Assembly (NCBI RefSeq): GCF_001424665.1 | Contig: NZ_LMQS01000002.1 | Span: 310,001-374,000 of the forward strand | Direction of reading: 5' to 3' | DNA: 64,000 bases | From: Methylophilus sp. Leaf416 | Lineage (GTDB): Bacteria; Pseudomonadota; Gammaproteobacteria; Burkholderiales; Methylophilaceae | Shown: piece after piece, positions 1-8,877 of the stretch | Position numbering within the stretch: the stretch's first letter is position 1 | Layout: every line of letters begins with the position of its first letter | Position numbers and translations under genes: made by a program | The notes under the pieces: model-generated | The model's database searches: none | Told to the model about the DNA's origin: nothing | Seen by the model: only the letters and a program-made list of their open reading frames with translations

Positions 1-86
1 TATGCCAGGAATAAGCCATGCTTCTCTACCTGGCGGCTATCAGCCGTGATCCCGTGTACCGGCGCTGGAATAATGTACTTACTCAC
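1..86 (-). CDS. murE: MurE, UDP-MurNAc-tripeptide synthetase (N-terminal fragment)
   Basis: Only the first 28 codons lie in the window; the gene runs off the left edge. The frame read on the minus strand from a GTG at 86 gives MSKYIIPAPVHGITADSRQV and then EKHGLFLA. ITADSR followed by a Gly-Leu-Phe stretch is the conserved N-terminal signature of Mur ligases, and murE normally follows ftsI in the division and cell-wall cluster. The GTG overlaps the ftsI stop, which implies translational coupling. MurE adds the third residue (usually meso-diaminopimelate in Gram-negatives) to UDP-MurNAc-dipeptide in the cytoplasm. Everything beyond the N-terminus is inferred from family and position. Confidence 0.8.
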   Translation of the reverse strand, partial: MSKYIIPAPVHGITADSRQVEKHGLFLA

Positions 87-1810
87 ATGGCCTCCGGTAC
101 CGCTGCGGCTTCTGCAGGTGTGGCCAAAGGCAAAGCATTACCATCCTGAGGAACCGCCAGCATACGTAATACATCATTCATGACAGCACTGAATACCGGC
201 GCAGCTACGCTGCCGCCGTAATATTCGCCATTGTTTGGCTCGTCTATCATCACCGCCATGATCAGGCGCGGGTTAGAAGCGGGCACCATACCGACGAAAG
301 AACCTACATATTTGTCATGCTCATAGCCATGAGCGCCCAGTTTGTGCGCAGTACCGGTTTTACCGCCGACGCGATAACCGGTCACTTGTGCTTTCAATGC
401 GGTGCCGCCTGGCTGCACCACCAGTTCCAGCATATCTTTGACTGCATTTGCTACCTTGGCAGAAAATACCTGACGGCCTACTGGTGGCTCAGATAGTTTG
501 GTTAGCGTTACAGGCAGCAATTCGCCTTCATTGGCGAACACAGTGTAGGCACGAGCCAATTGCAATAAAGTCACGCTGATACCGTGCCCATAAGACATGG
601 TGGCCTGCTCGATAGGACGCCAGGTTTTGTAATCGCGTACCTTGCCAGAAGCCTCGCCCGGAAAACCGATTTTTGTCGGCGAGCCAAATCCGAGCTGAAT
701 GTAGGTATTCCATAACTGTTCGCGGTTGAGCTCCAGCGCCATTTTGGCCGAGCCGACGTTGGAAGATTTCTGGATGATCTGCGACACGCTGAGCATCTGG
801 TTAGGGTGCGCATCGTGAATGGTGGCTGTGCCTACGCGTAAATAGCCAGGTGCGGTCTGGATTTTGGTATCCGGCTGGTAAGGCCCGAATTCCATGGCAG
901 CGGCTGCGGTGACCGGCTTCATGGTAGAGCCAGGTTCAAAAATATTGACGATGGCTGAGTTACGCAGTTTACTGGCGACATTGCCCGGATTATTCGGGTT
1001 GTAGGTGGGAATATTTACCAGCGCCAGCACTTCGCCGGTTTTGGCATCCAGTACCACTGCGGCACCTGCTTTGGCTTTATGTTTCTCAACCGCGCGCAAC
1101 AACTCTCGGTGCACTACATATTGCACGGTGCGGTCTATGCTCAACACCAGATCCTGGCCATCATGTGGCAGTTTAATCGCGACCAGGTCTTCAACCACAT
1201 GGCCTTTGCGGTCTCGCACAAAATCGCGCTTGCCGGAAGTGCCGGACAAGACGCTGTTACGATAGAGCTCCATGCCCTCAACACCAGTGTCATCCACCCC
1301 TGTGAAACCGACGATATGTGCCGCCACTTCTGCCGCAGGGTAGAAGCGTTTGTATTCTTTCTGACTGAATACGCCGGGCACTTTCATCGCCATCACCAGT
1401 TTTGCCACATCGGGCGCTACTCTCCGTTTGATATATACAAATTCTTTTTTCTTTTGCTGCACTTTTTGCTGCAACTCTTTTGGCCGCATTTCCAGCAACT
1501 TGGCCATTTGCTTCAACTGCGCCGCCGAGATATTGACATCGGTCGGGTTCATCCATAACGACTCCACCGGCAGGCTGATTGCCAATGGCTTGAAGTTACG
1601 GTCATAAATCTTGCCGCGGTGAGGCATCAATTCCACTTTACGCCGTGAAAAGGCTTCACCTTTTTTAATCAGATAATCCTTGTGCAGGGTTTGCAGGTAA
1701 AACCCGCGACCCAGCAACAATACAAAACCCAACAACAACAGCACCAGCAGCGTTCTTCTACGCCAGGCCGGCAATTTCACCAGCTTATGTTGACTCTCTT
1801 TAAGCAGCAT
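83..1810 (-). CDS. ftsI: FtsI (PBP3), septal peptidoglycan transpeptidase
   Basis: The 575-residue protein has the layout of a class B penicillin-binding protein: a short cytoplasmic tail, one membrane anchor at about residues 20-40, a non-catalytic dimerisation domain, then the transpeptidase domain. The three active-site motifs are visible: GSTMK with the nucleophilic serine near residue 295, SSN (KSSNVGSAK), and KTGT in GGKTGTAH. It cross-links peptidoglycan at the septum with FtsW and FtsL. It lies between ftsL and murE on the same strand, 19 bases after ftsL and overlapping murE, so it is part of the division and cell-wall operon. The length is normal for the family. Confidence 0.96.
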   Translation of the reverse strand: MLLKESQHKLVKLPAWRRRTLLVLLLLGFVLLLGRGFYLQTLHKDYLIKKGEAFSRRKVELMPHRGKIYDRNFKPLAISLPVESLWMNPTDVNISAAQLKQMAKLLEMRPKELQQKVQQKKKEFVYIKRRVAPDVAKLVMAMKVPGVFSQKEYKRFYPAAEVAAHIVGFTGVDDTGVEGMELYRNSVLSGTSGKRDFVRDRKGHVVEDLVAIKLPHDGQDLVLSIDRTVQYVVHRELLRAVEKHKAKAGAAVVLDAKTGEVLALVNIPTYNPNNPGNVASKLRNSAIVNIFEPGSTMKPVTAAAAMEFGPYQPDTKIQTAPGYLRVGTATIHDAHPNQMLSVSQIIQKSSNVGSAKMALELNREQLWNTYIQLGFGSPTKIGFPGEASGKVRDYKTWRPIEQATMSYGHGISVTLLQLARAYTVFANEGELLPVTLTKLSEPPVGRQVFSAKVANAVKDMLELVVQPGGTALKAQVTGYRVGGKTGTAHKLGAHGYEHDKYVGSFVGMVPASNPRLIMAVMIDEPNNGEYYGGSVAAPVFSAVMNDVLRMLAVPQDGNALPLATPAEAAAVPEAM

Positions 1811-1829
1811 GACCGTTCACTAATTCACA

Positions 1830-2132
1830 CTACTTAGTCGCTGCCGGCACAACAATAGGCGCCGTCGGCACATCCACTACAATGACCTGCGTTTGCTGCA
1901 TGCTAGGGCTGTGCATATGCAAACGTGCGGTGGCAAACTCTTCCAGCCGCGAATGCATGGCCCAGGTACTTTGCTCAATCTGCAACTGGTCATACTCAGT
2001 CATATATTGCTTGGTCAGCATTTCCTGTCGGTCAAGCTCAAAATACAACTTGCGTGCCTTGTATTGCGCGGTGACCACCCCTAGTGCCATGGCAATCGTC
2101 AATACAAATAAAATCAGGTTCAGGCGTATCAT
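1830..2132 (-). CDS. ftsL: FtsL, cell division protein
   Basis: A 100-residue bitopic membrane protein with one N-terminal membrane helix (about residues 4-22) and a periplasmic part that looks like a coiled coil (about 25-75), rich in Glu, Gln and Leu. Sequence conservation in FtsL is low, so the call rests on size, topology and position between rsmH and ftsI. FtsL forms a complex with FtsB and FtsQ that activates FtsWI at the septum. The gap to rsmH is only 9 bases, so the two are co-transcribed. Confidence 0.9.
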   Translation of the reverse strand: MIRLNLILFVLTIAMALGVVTAQYKARKLYFELDRQEMLTKQYMTEYDQLQIEQSTWAMHSRLEEFATARLHMHSPSMQQTQVIVVDVPTAPIVVPAATK

Positions 2133-2141
2133 TCAAAACCG

Positions 2142-3128
2142 TTACTGAACACTTGTGCGCTCTGCCACGCGCAACACCGCACTGCGTGAACGCACATTTG
2201 CAGACACTTCAGCCTGGCTTGGCTTAGTGGCCTTACCTACTGAAATCAGACGCGGCTGTGGTATATCCTTCGCACGCACCGGCAAACCCGCCGGCAAATT
2301 ATCCCTGTCCATTTCAGACTGGATAAAACGCTTGACGATACGGTCTTCCAGCGAGTGAAAGCTGATCACTGCCAGACGGCCACGCTCACGCAGCAAGCGC
2401 AAACAGTCAGGCAACACTAGCGAGAGTTCCTCAAGCTCTTGATTGACGAAAATCCGTAAAGCCTGAAATGTGCGCGTTGCAGGGTTCTGGCCCGGCTCAA
2501 CCTTGTGGATGGCGCCTGCCACGATCTTGGCAAGTTGTCCCGTAGTGGTGATGGCATGCCCATCTTCGCGCTCCTTAACAATCGCCCTTGCAACCTGCTT
2601 AGCAAACCGTTCTTCACCATAGTCCCTTATCACCTCAACCAATTGCTTCTCTGAAATTGTCGCTAACCACTCGGCGGCGGTTTTGCCACGACTCTGATCC
2701 ATACGCATATCCAGCGGCCCGTCAAAACGGAAACTGAATCCACGCTCACCTTCATCAATCTGCGGGGAAGAAATCCCCAAATCGAGCAAAATGCCATCCA
2801 CCGCTTCCACGCCCAACTCCGCCAGCACCTCTGTCATGCCGGAAAAATGGGCATGCGCGATGTTAAAACGCGTATCGGAGATGCTTTTTGCATGGGCAAT
2901 AGCCGCCAGATCGCGATCAAGCGCAATCAGGCGACCTTGTGAACCTAACCTGGAAAGTATCAGGCGACTATGCCCGCCGCGCCCGAATGTGCCATCCACA
3001 TAAACGCCATCGGCACGCACATTAAGCGCATCGACTGCCTCATGCAAAAGCACCGTGATGTGGCTGGCGGCTGGCGACACAGACGTTTCCGTCGAAGACG
3101 CGGGCGCTGACTTCGCGCCCGCCATCAT
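2142..3128 (-). CDS. rsmH: RsmH (MraW), 16S rRNA m4C1402 methyltransferase
   Basis: A 328-residue S-adenosylmethionine-dependent methyltransferase that makes N4-methylcytidine at 16S rRNA position 1402. The SAM-binding loop [12 protein letters not shown], the [20 protein letters not shown] block and the C-terminal [13 protein letters not shown] motif are diagnostic. I take the ATG at 3128, which overlaps the mraZ stop in an ATGA arrangement; a second ATG follows at once. A longer frame to 3218 exists but runs through mraZ and adds residues unlike the family. The N-terminal extension of about 20 Ala/Ser-rich residues before [10 protein letters not shown] is variable in this family. Confidence 0.95.
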   Translation of the reverse strand: MMAGAKSAPASSTETSVSPAASHITVLLHEAVDALNVRADGVYVDGTFGRGGHSRLILSRLGSQGRLIALDRDLAAIAHAKSISDTRFNIAHAHFSGMTEVLAELGVEAVDGILLDLGISSPQIDEGERGFSFRFDGPLDMRMDQSRGKTAAEWLATISEKQLVEVIRDYGEERFAKQVARAIVKEREDGHAITTTGQLAKIVAGAIHKVEPGQNPATRTFQALRIFVNQELEELSLVLPDCLRLLRERGRLAVISFHSLEDRIVKRFIQSEMDRDNLPAGLPVRAKDIPQPRLISVGKATKPSQAEVSANVRSRSAVLRVAERTSVQ

Positions 3129-3571
3129 AGTGAGAATCCCTCTAGTTCTTGAGGAATCTGTAATTGATCGGTAGACATGAGCTTTTCCAACTGCTGATCC
3201 CAGGCAGCTACATCCCACAACTCGAAATGGCTACCCTGGCCAACCATCATCACATCTTTATCAAGCCCGGCAAATTTGCGCAGCACCGCATTCACCAACA
3301 AACGGCCGGCAGAATCCAGATGCATGACATCCGCCTGGCCGACAATCATGCGCTGGATACCACTGATTTGAGGATTGAAACTGGACAAACTGGTCAGCTT
3401 GGTTTCAATAGGCTCCCAAGCCGCTTGCGGATATAAAATCAGGCAGCGATGCGGATGCGCAGTCAACACAACTTCGCTTTGACCGCCTGCGGTCAGGGCG
3501 TCACGGTGCTTGGCCGGCACACTGAGCCGCCCTTTAGCATCCAAACTTAACTGTACTGCCCCGCGAAACAT
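3125..3571 (-). CDS. mraZ: MraZ, transcriptional regulator of the division cluster
   Basis: A 148-residue protein with two SpoVT/AbrB-like repeats. The [14 protein letters not shown] motif near the N-terminus and [15 protein letters not shown] in the second half are the two characteristic DxxGR loops. In E. coli, MraZ represses its own promoter by binding direct repeats upstream of mraZ; matching boxes are seen at 3613-3637. It is the first gene of the cluster and overlaps rsmH by 4 bases. A GGTGAT ribosome-binding sequence precedes the ATG. Confidence 0.96.
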   Translation of the reverse strand: MFRGAVQLSLDAKGRLSVPAKHRDALTAGGQSEVVLTAHPHRCLILYPQAAWEPIETKLTSLSSFNPQISGIQRMIVGQADVMHLDSAGRLLVNAVLRKFAGLDKDVMMVGQGSHFELWDVAAWDQQLEKLMSTDQLQIPQELEGFSL

Positions 3572-3612
3572 GGTTAACTGATCACCTTTTTTGTACGTTT
3601 ATGAGAAAATTT

Positions 3613-3637
3613 CCCACAATTCAACACAAAATCACCC
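3613..3637 (-). promoter_or_regulatory. candidate MraZ-binding repeats
   Basis: On the minus strand three 5-base blocks, GGGTG, GTGTT and GTGGG, start exactly 10 bases apart (5 bases plus N5). Described MraZ sites are TGGGN repeats with 5-base spacers. The last block is a clean match; the other two are degenerate. The array lies just downstream of the predicted -10 box at 3646-3651, over the expected transcription start, which suits autorepression. Confidence 0.6.
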
Positions 3638-3645
3638 TTTTGCAC

Positions 3646-3674
3646 ACTATAGATAAATTAAAAGTGCTTGGCAA
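3646..3674 (-). promoter_or_regulatory. mraZ promoter (sigma-70 type)
   Basis: On the minus strand TTGCCA (3674-3669) is followed by a 17-base spacer and TATAGT (3651-3646). Both boxes are close to consensus. The start site would be near 3639, about 70 bases before the mraZ ATG. Confidence 0.65.
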
Positions 3675-3681
3675 GCACTTT
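3661..3681. repeat. perfect 21-bp palindrome over the mraZ -35 box
   Basis: AAAGTGCTTG, one central base, then CAAGCACTTT: two perfect 10-base arms. It covers the predicted -35 hexamer of mraZ. It could be an operator. On the minus strand it is also followed by TTTAATTT and could act as a hairpin terminator, although no minus-strand gene lies upstream. Confidence 0.6.
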
Positions 3682-3908
3682 CATGGAAAATTTTCTTTAA
3701 AGACAAAGACTTACGACATTTTAACAAACCAATTCAAATCAACATATTGCAGCAATGAATACACAATGTTGTTTAATAAAAATAGCTATCCCATTGAAAA
3801 TATTGAATAATTAAAAAATATAAATATTTGAGTTATTTTTTGCATTAAATACCGTGACAATTGGTCGAATAACCAGCATTTAAATACACACATTTATCCA
3901 ACATATAT

Positions 3909-4244
3909 ATGTCGCGAAAACTGAAGTTTTTCTTGATAGGCACAGCTATTTTGTTAGCCATGGAATGGCGTTCTTTACTTTATTACTTATCGCCGCCACC
4001 AGATTTTGGCAAGGGCAAAGTCACCCTTTACGCAACTGACTGGTGCCCTTATTGTGCAAAAACGCGCGCATTGCTTGAGCAATTGCATGTGCCATATAAG
4101 GAATACAATATTGAAACGTCAGAAGAAGGTAGAGATCAATATCAGCGCCTGGCCGGTAAAGGTGTGCCGGTGTTATTGATTGATGGAGAAGTGGTGCGCG
4201 GATTTAATGAAAAGACTATTGTTGCTGCGCTAGCGCAATGGTAA
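3909..4244 (+). CDS. Membrane-anchored glutaredoxin-like protein
   Basis: A 111-residue protein with a hydrophobic N-terminal segment (about residues 6-18) and a glutaredoxin fold from about residue 36. The CPYC redox motif sits in DWCPYCAKTRALLEQLHVPY, and the later KGVPVLLIDGEVVRGF carries the cis-proline (VP) and the glutathione-site glycine region. Dithiol CPYC glutaredoxins reduce disulfides with glutathione. The N-terminal segment suggests membrane attachment; which side of the membrane the domain faces cannot be told. It is transcribed away from mraZ and toward the minus-strand rnpB. Confidence 0.8.
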   Translation: MSRKLKFFLIGTAILLAMEWRSLLYYLSPPPDFGKGKVTLYATDWCPYCAKTRALLEQLHVPYKEYNIETSEEGRDQYQRLAGKGVPVLLIDGEVVRGFNEKTIVAALAQW

Positions 4245-4285
4245 GGCAGCCATGTTCAAAACAAACTGAAAACAAAACAGGAAGA

Positions 4286-4653
4286 GTAAAGCCAACCGGT
4301 AAGCCGGGTTCTGTAACTACTTGCGTAGCTGACAGTCATTCCTCTAGGCGTGCAATTACTCACACGCTCAAGCTATCTACCCGCTGGCAGCGCGAGCCAC
4401 GCCTTATTACTTGCGTAAAATGCCAGCCTATTTGATATTGCTGCAGATGGAGGTTACCGCGTTTCACCCGTTTCGACGCAAGCTCGCAACAAGTTGCTCC
4501 CAGGTCGAACCGACTCGTCTCTGTGGCCCTATTCCTCACCTTATACTGTTTCCAGCTTTCAGCGTACGGCCGTTAGCCGTCATCCCGCTCTGTGCAGCCC
4601 GGACTTTCCTCCCCCTAGCAAATGCCAAGCGGCGACTGTCTGGTTGGCTTCAT
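4286..4653 (-). ncRNA. rnpB: RNase P RNA (M1 RNA)
   Basis: Read on the minus strand, the segment begins with GAAGCCAACCAGACAGTCGC, matching the 5' end of bacterial type A RNase P RNA. It then contains the universally conserved GAGGAAAGTCCGGGCT block and ends with ACAGAACCCGGCTTA. The ends CCAACC and GGTTGG can pair (P1 stem). This RNA is the catalytic subunit that matures the 5' ends of tRNAs. The ends are approximate by a few bases. Open frames that cross it on the plus strand are shadows. Confidence 0.95.
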
Positions 4654-4706
4654 GGTCATTTTAACATGCCACAAGCTAGCGACACTCGTCAGATGCAAGA
4701 GCGTCG

Positions 4707-4712
4707 TATAAT
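4707..4712 (+). promoter_or_regulatory. -10 box for ung
   Basis: A perfect TATAAT 33 bases before the ung ATG. No good -35 hexamer is seen at the usual distance, so the assignment rests on the -10 box alone. Confidence 0.4.
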
Positions 4713-4744
4713 TTCACAACCAACTCTTTTAAATACAACACAAT

Positions 4745-5428
4745 ATGTCCCAAGAAAAAACCGGCCAACTCGATCCTTCATGGCAAGCCAAGATAGGCGA
4801 AGAACTTGATAAGCCTTACATGCAGTCTCTCAAGGCTTTTTTGCAGCAGGAGAAAGCTGCGGGTAAAACGATTTACCCGCCCGGGCCGCTAATTTTCAAT
4901 GCATTTAATCACACCCCGTTTGACCAGGTACGTGTGGTGATTATCGGGCAGGATCCTTACCACGGGCCGGGGCAGGCGCATGGCTTGAGTTTTTCGGTAC
5001 AGGCGGGCGTGGCTTTACCGCCATCACTGATGAATATCTTTAAGGAAATCGAATCAGACATTGGCATTCGCATGAGTGGCAGTGGTGATTTAACACCTTG
5101 GGCAGACCAGGGCGTTCTATTACTGAATGCCACGCTGACTGTGCAGATGGCAACTGCCGGTTCGCACCAGAACCGCGGCTGGGAGCAATTTACCAATGCG
5201 GCGATTACCGCCCTGAATGCTTACAGGGAAGGACTGGTGTTTGTGCTGTGGGGAAGTTATGCGCAAAAGAAAGGAGCCATGATAGACCCCAACAAACATT
5301 TGATTTTAAAGTCTGTGCACCCGTCGCCACTATCGGCGCATCGCGGTTTTTTTGGTAACCGCCAATTTTCCCAAATCAACGATTACCTGGTTTCGCGTGG
5401 ACAATCGCCAATTTCATGGCAGCTTTAG
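4745..5428 (+). CDS. ung: Uracil-DNA glycosylase
   Basis: A 227-residue family 1 uracil-DNA glycosylase, which removes uracil from DNA to start base excision repair. The water-activating motif [18 protein letters not shown] (about residues 67-84) and the DNA-intercalation loop [13 protein letters not shown] (about 192-204) are intact, as is LLLNATLTV. The length is typical. It stands alone between rnpB and pyrC; the -10 box at 4707 suggests its own promoter. Confidence 0.97.
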   Translation: MSQEKTGQLDPSWQAKIGEELDKPYMQSLKAFLQQEKAAGKTIYPPGPLIFNAFNHTPFDQVRVVIIGQDPYHGPGQAHGLSFSVQAGVALPPSLMNIFKEIESDIGIRMSGSGDLTPWADQGVLLLNATLTVQMATAGSHQNRGWEQFTNAAITALNAYREGLVFVLWGSYAQKKGAMIDPNKHLILKSVHPSPLSAHRGFFGNRQFSQINDYLVSRGQSPISWQL

Positions 5429-5504
5429 GATAGTTACCGTGCTGCAGGCAGGTTGAACCTGGCCTATGCAGACTCATGTATACCGCAAGTCACTATCAAC
5501 CTTT

Positions 5505-6539
5505 TTACACCAGTTTCCATGCGATAGTCTGCCCGGCACGCAACGGCACTAACACATCATCGGCGAAGGGGATTGACTCCGGCACCAGCCACTCCTCTTT
5601 ACGTAAGGTGATTTTGTCAGTGTTGCGTGGCAGATGGTAAAAATCCGGCCCATAAAAACTGGCAAACCCTTCCAGCTTGTCCAGCGCGCCCGCTGCTTCA
5701 AAGGCTTCCGCATAGAGCTCAATGGCTGCATGTGCGGTGTACATGCCGGCACATCCGCAACTTGCCTCTTTCGCCGATTTTGGATGCGGCGCACTGTCGG
5801 TGCCGAGAAAGAATTTTGGCGAGCCTGAGATCGCCGCTTTGACTAAAGCCTGCCTGTGCGTTTCACGCTTAAGCACTGGCAAGCAGTAGTGATGCGGGCG
5901 AATGCCACCGGTAAACATGGCATTGCGGTTCATTAGCAAGTGATGCGCAGTGATAGTCGCTGCCAGATTATCCGAACCTTGCGCCACAAACTCAGCAGCA
6001 TCTTTGGTAGTGATATGTTCGAATACAACTTTCAGGCCAGGGAAGTCTTTCAGTAAAGGCTGCAAGTGTCGCTCAATAAACACTTTTTCGCGGTCAAACA
6101 CATCAATCTCGGCATCAGTCACCTCGCCATGTATCAACAATGGCATGCCAGATTTTTCCATTTCAGCTAACACAGCGGCACATTTTGCCAGGCTGGTGAC
6201 GCCGGAATCACTATTGGTAGTAGCACCCGCCGGATACAACTTCACCGCCTTGACTACGCCATCCTGATGCGCACGCGAAATTTCTTCAGCCGCCATATTG
6301 TCGGTCAGATAGAGCGTCATCAGTGGCTCAAAAATCAGCGCCGCAGGCAATGCCTGCCTGATGCGATCATAATAAGCACGTGCGGCATCAGCGGTTGATA
6401 CTGGTGGGCGCAAGTTTGGCATCACGATGGCGCGGGCAAATTGTTTCGCCGTATCCGGCAATACTGCTTTTAAAGTCTCGCCATCGCGCAGGTGTAAGTG
6501 CCAGTCATCGGGGCGGGTAATCGTCAGTTGGGTTGTCAT
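5505..6539 (-). CDS. pyrC: Dihydroorotase
   Basis: A 344-residue class II dihydroorotase that closes N-carbamoyl-aspartate to dihydroorotate in pyrimidine synthesis. The metal-binding HLHLRDG motif near the N-terminus is present. So are the region of the carboxylated lysine ([19 protein letters not shown]), [20 protein letters not shown], and the catalytic Asp in [14 protein letters not shown]. Length and order match E. coli PyrC. It is convergent with ung, and rsmI lies 21 bases upstream on the same strand. Confidence 0.97.
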   Translation of the reverse strand: MTTQLTITRPDDWHLHLRDGETLKAVLPDTAKQFARAIVMPNLRPPVSTADAARAYYDRIRQALPAALIFEPLMTLYLTDNMAAEEISRAHQDGVVKAVKLYPAGATTNSDSGVTSLAKCAAVLAEMEKSGMPLLIHGEVTDAEIDVFDREKVFIERHLQPLLKDFPGLKVVFEHITTKDAAEFVAQGSDNLAATITAHHLLMNRNAMFTGGIRPHHYCLPVLKRETHRQALVKAAISGSPKFFLGTDSAPHPKSAKEASCGCAGMYTAHAAIELYAEAFEAAGALDKLEGFASFYGPDFYHLPRNTDKITLRKEEWLVPESIPFADDVLVPLRAGQTIAWKLV

Positions 6540-6560
6540 CTTGAATAATATATTGAAAGT

Positions 6561-7409
6561 TTAAACGGCGTCTTTTAATGCCAGCGCCGCCTCATAGAGT
6601 TCGTTTTTCTTGTAGCCGGTAATATCTGTCGCCAGCGCAACGGCCTGTTTCAAAGGCAGCTCTTGCAACAAGCGCTTGAGAATACGCTGGGTTTCATCAT
6701 CCAGCCCTTCCGCTTTGACTTCAGGCGCAGGATGAACCAGCAACACAAATTCGCCGCGCTGCTGATTACTGTCTGCTTCTAACCAGTTTACAGCCTCTGT
6801 CAAGCTACTGACATGTATGGTTTCAAAGGTCTTGGTCAGCTCGCGTGCAATGGTTAGCAAACGCGCCCCGCCAAATACTGTTTGCAGATCTTTTACGCAC
6901 TCGATAATCCTGTGTGGCGCCTCATATAACACCAATGTGGAAGGATAAGCTTTTAACAGCTCCAGCCGCTTGCGACGCTGCGAGCCACTGGCGGGTAAAA
7001 ACCCTTCGAAACAGAACCCTGTTTGCACAATGCCTGAGGCAGATAAGGCCGCAATCACGGCACTGGCACCGGGGATGGGCACTACTTTCAAGCCCGCCTC
7101 CAGCACTGCATGCACGACTACTGCTCCGGGGTCACTAACGGCTGGGGTACCGGCATCTGTCACCAGCGCAATGGATTCACCAGCCTGCAATCGCCTTAGC
7201 AAAGCTTCCGCAGAATGTTGTTCGTTGTGTTCATGCACTGCAATCAGGGGCTTGCTAATTCCGAAATGCCGTAAGAGACCAACGCTGTGCCGGGTATCTT
7301 CAGCCGCAATCGCATCGACCAGTTTCAACGTCTCCAGCGCACGCAGGGTGATATCACCCAAATTGCCGATCGGTGTCGCCACCACATATAATGTACCCAA
7401 CTCACTCAT
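6561..7409 (-). CDS. rsmI: RsmI, 16S rRNA 2'-O-methyltransferase (C1402)
   Basis: A 282-residue member of the tetrapyrrole methylase-fold family. The N-terminal VVATPIGNLGDITLRA, the AEDTRH block, LVTDAGTPAVSDPG and VPIPGASAVIAAL are hallmarks of RsmI (YraL). It methylates the ribose of C1402 in 16S rRNA, the same nucleotide whose base is methylated by RsmH at 2142-3128. It is divergent from yraN with about 85 bases between them, a common arrangement, and probably co-transcribed with pyrC. Confidence 0.95.
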   Translation of the reverse strand: MSELGTLYVVATPIGNLGDITLRALETLKLVDAIAAEDTRHSVGLLRHFGISKPLIAVHEHNEQHSAEALLRRLQAGESIALVTDAGTPAVSDPGAVVVHAVLEAGLKVVPIPGASAVIAALSASGIVQTGFCFEGFLPASGSQRRKRLELLKAYPSTLVLYEAPHRIIECVKDLQTVFGGARLLTIARELTKTFETIHVSSLTEAVNWLEADSNQQRGEFVLLVHPAPEVKAEGLDDETQRILKRLLQELPLKQAVALATDITGYKKNELYEAALALKDAV

Positions 7410-7494
7410 GCCGCCATTTTAAGGCATCGCGACCTTTTCGCTAAGCACTATAGTTTTCCCAGGCATTTAAAAAGATGATCATTACCCGCAAACT

Positions 7495-7851
7495 ATGAAA
7501 CTTAACCTCAATAATAAAGGCATTGCTGCTGAGGCAGCGGCGGCCAGGTTTCTTAAGCAACAGGGCCTGGTATTGGTTGCGCAAAACTACAGTTGCCGGT
7601 TTGGCGAGATCGATCTGATCATGCAGGAAAAGAGCACACTGGTATTTGTTGAAGTCCGACTTCGCAGTAATCAGAAGTTTACCAGTGCCGCGGACAGCAT
7701 TCACCACCATAAACAGCAAAAATTGATTCGCGCTGCGCAGTATTATCTGCAAAGCCAGGACATTAATCGCCCCTGTCGTTTCGATGCTGTGCTGTTTAAC
7801 GAGCCTAGTTTTGAATCCCCAAACTGGATTCGTAATGCAATCGAAACATAA
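7495..7851 (+). CDS. YraN family (UPF0102) nuclease-fold protein
   Basis: A 118-residue protein of the YraN/UPF0102 family. The N-terminal NKGIAAEAAAARFLKQQG and the core CRFGEIDLIM plus LVFVEVRLRS form a restriction-endonuclease-like PD-(D/E)XK pattern, with Asp in EIDLI and Glu in VEVR. The cellular role is not settled. It faces rsmI across a short divergent region and is followed by a BON lipoprotein gene, recalling the rsmI-yraN-dolP order of enterobacteria but without a diaA-like gene between. Confidence 0.9.
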   Translation: MKLNLNNKGIAAEAAAARFLKQQGLVLVAQNYSCRFGEIDLIMQEKSTLVFVEVRLRSNQKFTSAADSIHHHKQQKLIRAAQYYLQSQDINRPCRFDAVLFNEPSFESPNWIRNAIET

Positions 7852-7953
7852 AGAGCGTAGAATTTTATTTAACGTCTGCTGTCCATTATTTATCCATAAC
7901 CAATCTTCTTAGTTTTTCTCGCAAACCTTAGTGTTGTAAATCAAGGAAACTTC

Positions 7954-8523
7954 ATGAATAAAAAAATCTCCGCCATTGCCCTGTTATTAATCAGCACACA
8001 ACTGAGTGGCTGTTTTCCCGCTATTGTAGGTGGTGCCGCAGCGGGTGGCGCGATGGCTGCAGATCGTCGATCTTCAGGTATTTATGTTGAAGATGAAAAT
8101 ATCGAGCTAAAAACACTGAAACGCATTTCGCAATACATGGATAAAGAATCCCATATTAATGTGACCAGCTATAACCGCATTGTGTTGCTGACTGGCGAAG
8201 TGCCAAACAATGGGCAGCAGACACAGGCTGAAACATTGACACGTGAAGTGTCCAATGTGCGTGATATCCACAATGCGATTACTGTCGGCCCGGCTTCGTC
8301 AATTGGTGATCGCAGCAACGATACTTATATTACTACCAAAGTCAAAACGCGCTTCCTTAGTGAAAACCTGTTCCCATCCAATGTGGTAAAAGTAGTGACA
8401 GAAGCCAGCGTTGTCTACCTGATGGGTATCGTGTCTGAAAAAGAAGCTGAAGATGCGGTAGAAATCGCCCGAACTACCGAAGGCGTGACTAAAGTAGTCA
8501 AAGTTTTTGAGTACACCAAATAA
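7954..8523 (+). CDS. BON-domain outer-membrane lipoprotein (DolP/YraP-like)
   Basis: A 189-residue protein with a lipoprotein signal peptide ending in a lipobox (LSGC, Cys about residue 20). The glycine/alanine-rich stretch IVGGAAAGGAMAAD follows, then two BON domains (about residues 45-115 and 120-189). Dual-BON lipoproteins of this kind sit at the inner face of the outer membrane and help envelope integrity. The family match is good; the equivalence with DolP is inferred from architecture and position after yraN. A near-consensus AAGGAA precedes the ATG. Confidence 0.9.
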   Translation: MNKKISAIALLLISTQLSGCFPAIVGGAAAGGAMAADRRSSGIYVEDENIELKTLKRISQYMDKESHINVTSYNRIVLLTGEVPNNGQQTQAETLTREVSNVRDIHNAITVGPASSIGDRSNDTYITTKVKTRFLSENLFPSNVVKVVTEASVVYLMGIVSEKEAEDAVEIARTTEGVTKVVKVFEYTK

Positions 8524-8552
8524 TTTTTTATATAAAGCTTTAAGGAAACTGA

Positions 8553-8846
8553 ATGGAAGACCAGGAAATTATCATTCAAGGGATTACGCTTGCCGGAAAA
8601 CCCTTTCGCCCCAGCGATTGGGTAGACCGCATGTGTAGCACCTTCGCCAGTTTTGGTGTTGATAAAAAATTACGCTACTCGCCTTATTTAAAACCCAAGC
8701 TGGTAAATAATGTGCGCAGTCTCTCGGTGGATATGAAATTGAAGCAGGTCAACCCTGAAGGGTTTGAACAGCTGATCCAGTTTGCTACAGAAAATCAGCT
8801 CAGCATTATCAATGCGGCGGGTGAAGCGGTCACTATCGACTCTTAG
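8553..8846 (+). CDS. DUF3579 family protein
   Basis: A 97-residue soluble protein matching the betaproteobacterial DUF3579 family: IIIQGITLAGKPFRPSDW at the N-terminus, YSPYLKP in the middle, and a C-terminal half with VNPEGFEQLIQFA. The function is unknown. It starts 29 bases after the BON lipoprotein gene, with an AAGGAA ribosome-binding site, and is probably in the same transcript. Confidence 0.8.
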   Translation: MEDQEIIIQGITLAGKPFRPSDWVDRMCSTFASFGVDKKLRYSPYLKPKLVNNVRSLSVDMKLKQVNPEGFEQLIQFATENQLSIINAAGEAVTIDS

Positions 8847-8877
8847 CACTTACATTATTAATACCGCTGGACTCAGC

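Larger units (their letters stand above)
3572..3908. other. AT-rich intergenic region between mraZ and the glutaredoxin gene
   Basis: A divergent regulatory region. The half nearest mraZ holds the promoter, palindrome and MraZ-like boxes listed separately. The half nearest the glutaredoxin gene (about 3700-3900) is very AT-rich. No convincing coding sequence was seen; a 69-codon open frame at 3601-3810 is rejected. Confidence 0.6.

Noticed and set aside
3601-3810. 69-codon plus-strand frame
   Set aside because: It covers the mraZ promoter, palindrome and MraZ boxes, has no ribosome-binding site and AT-driven composition.
4238-4809. Open frames of 65 and 132 codons on the plus strand after the glutaredoxin gene
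   Set aside because: They lie on the complement of RNase P RNA and run into ung; composition and position show they are shadows.
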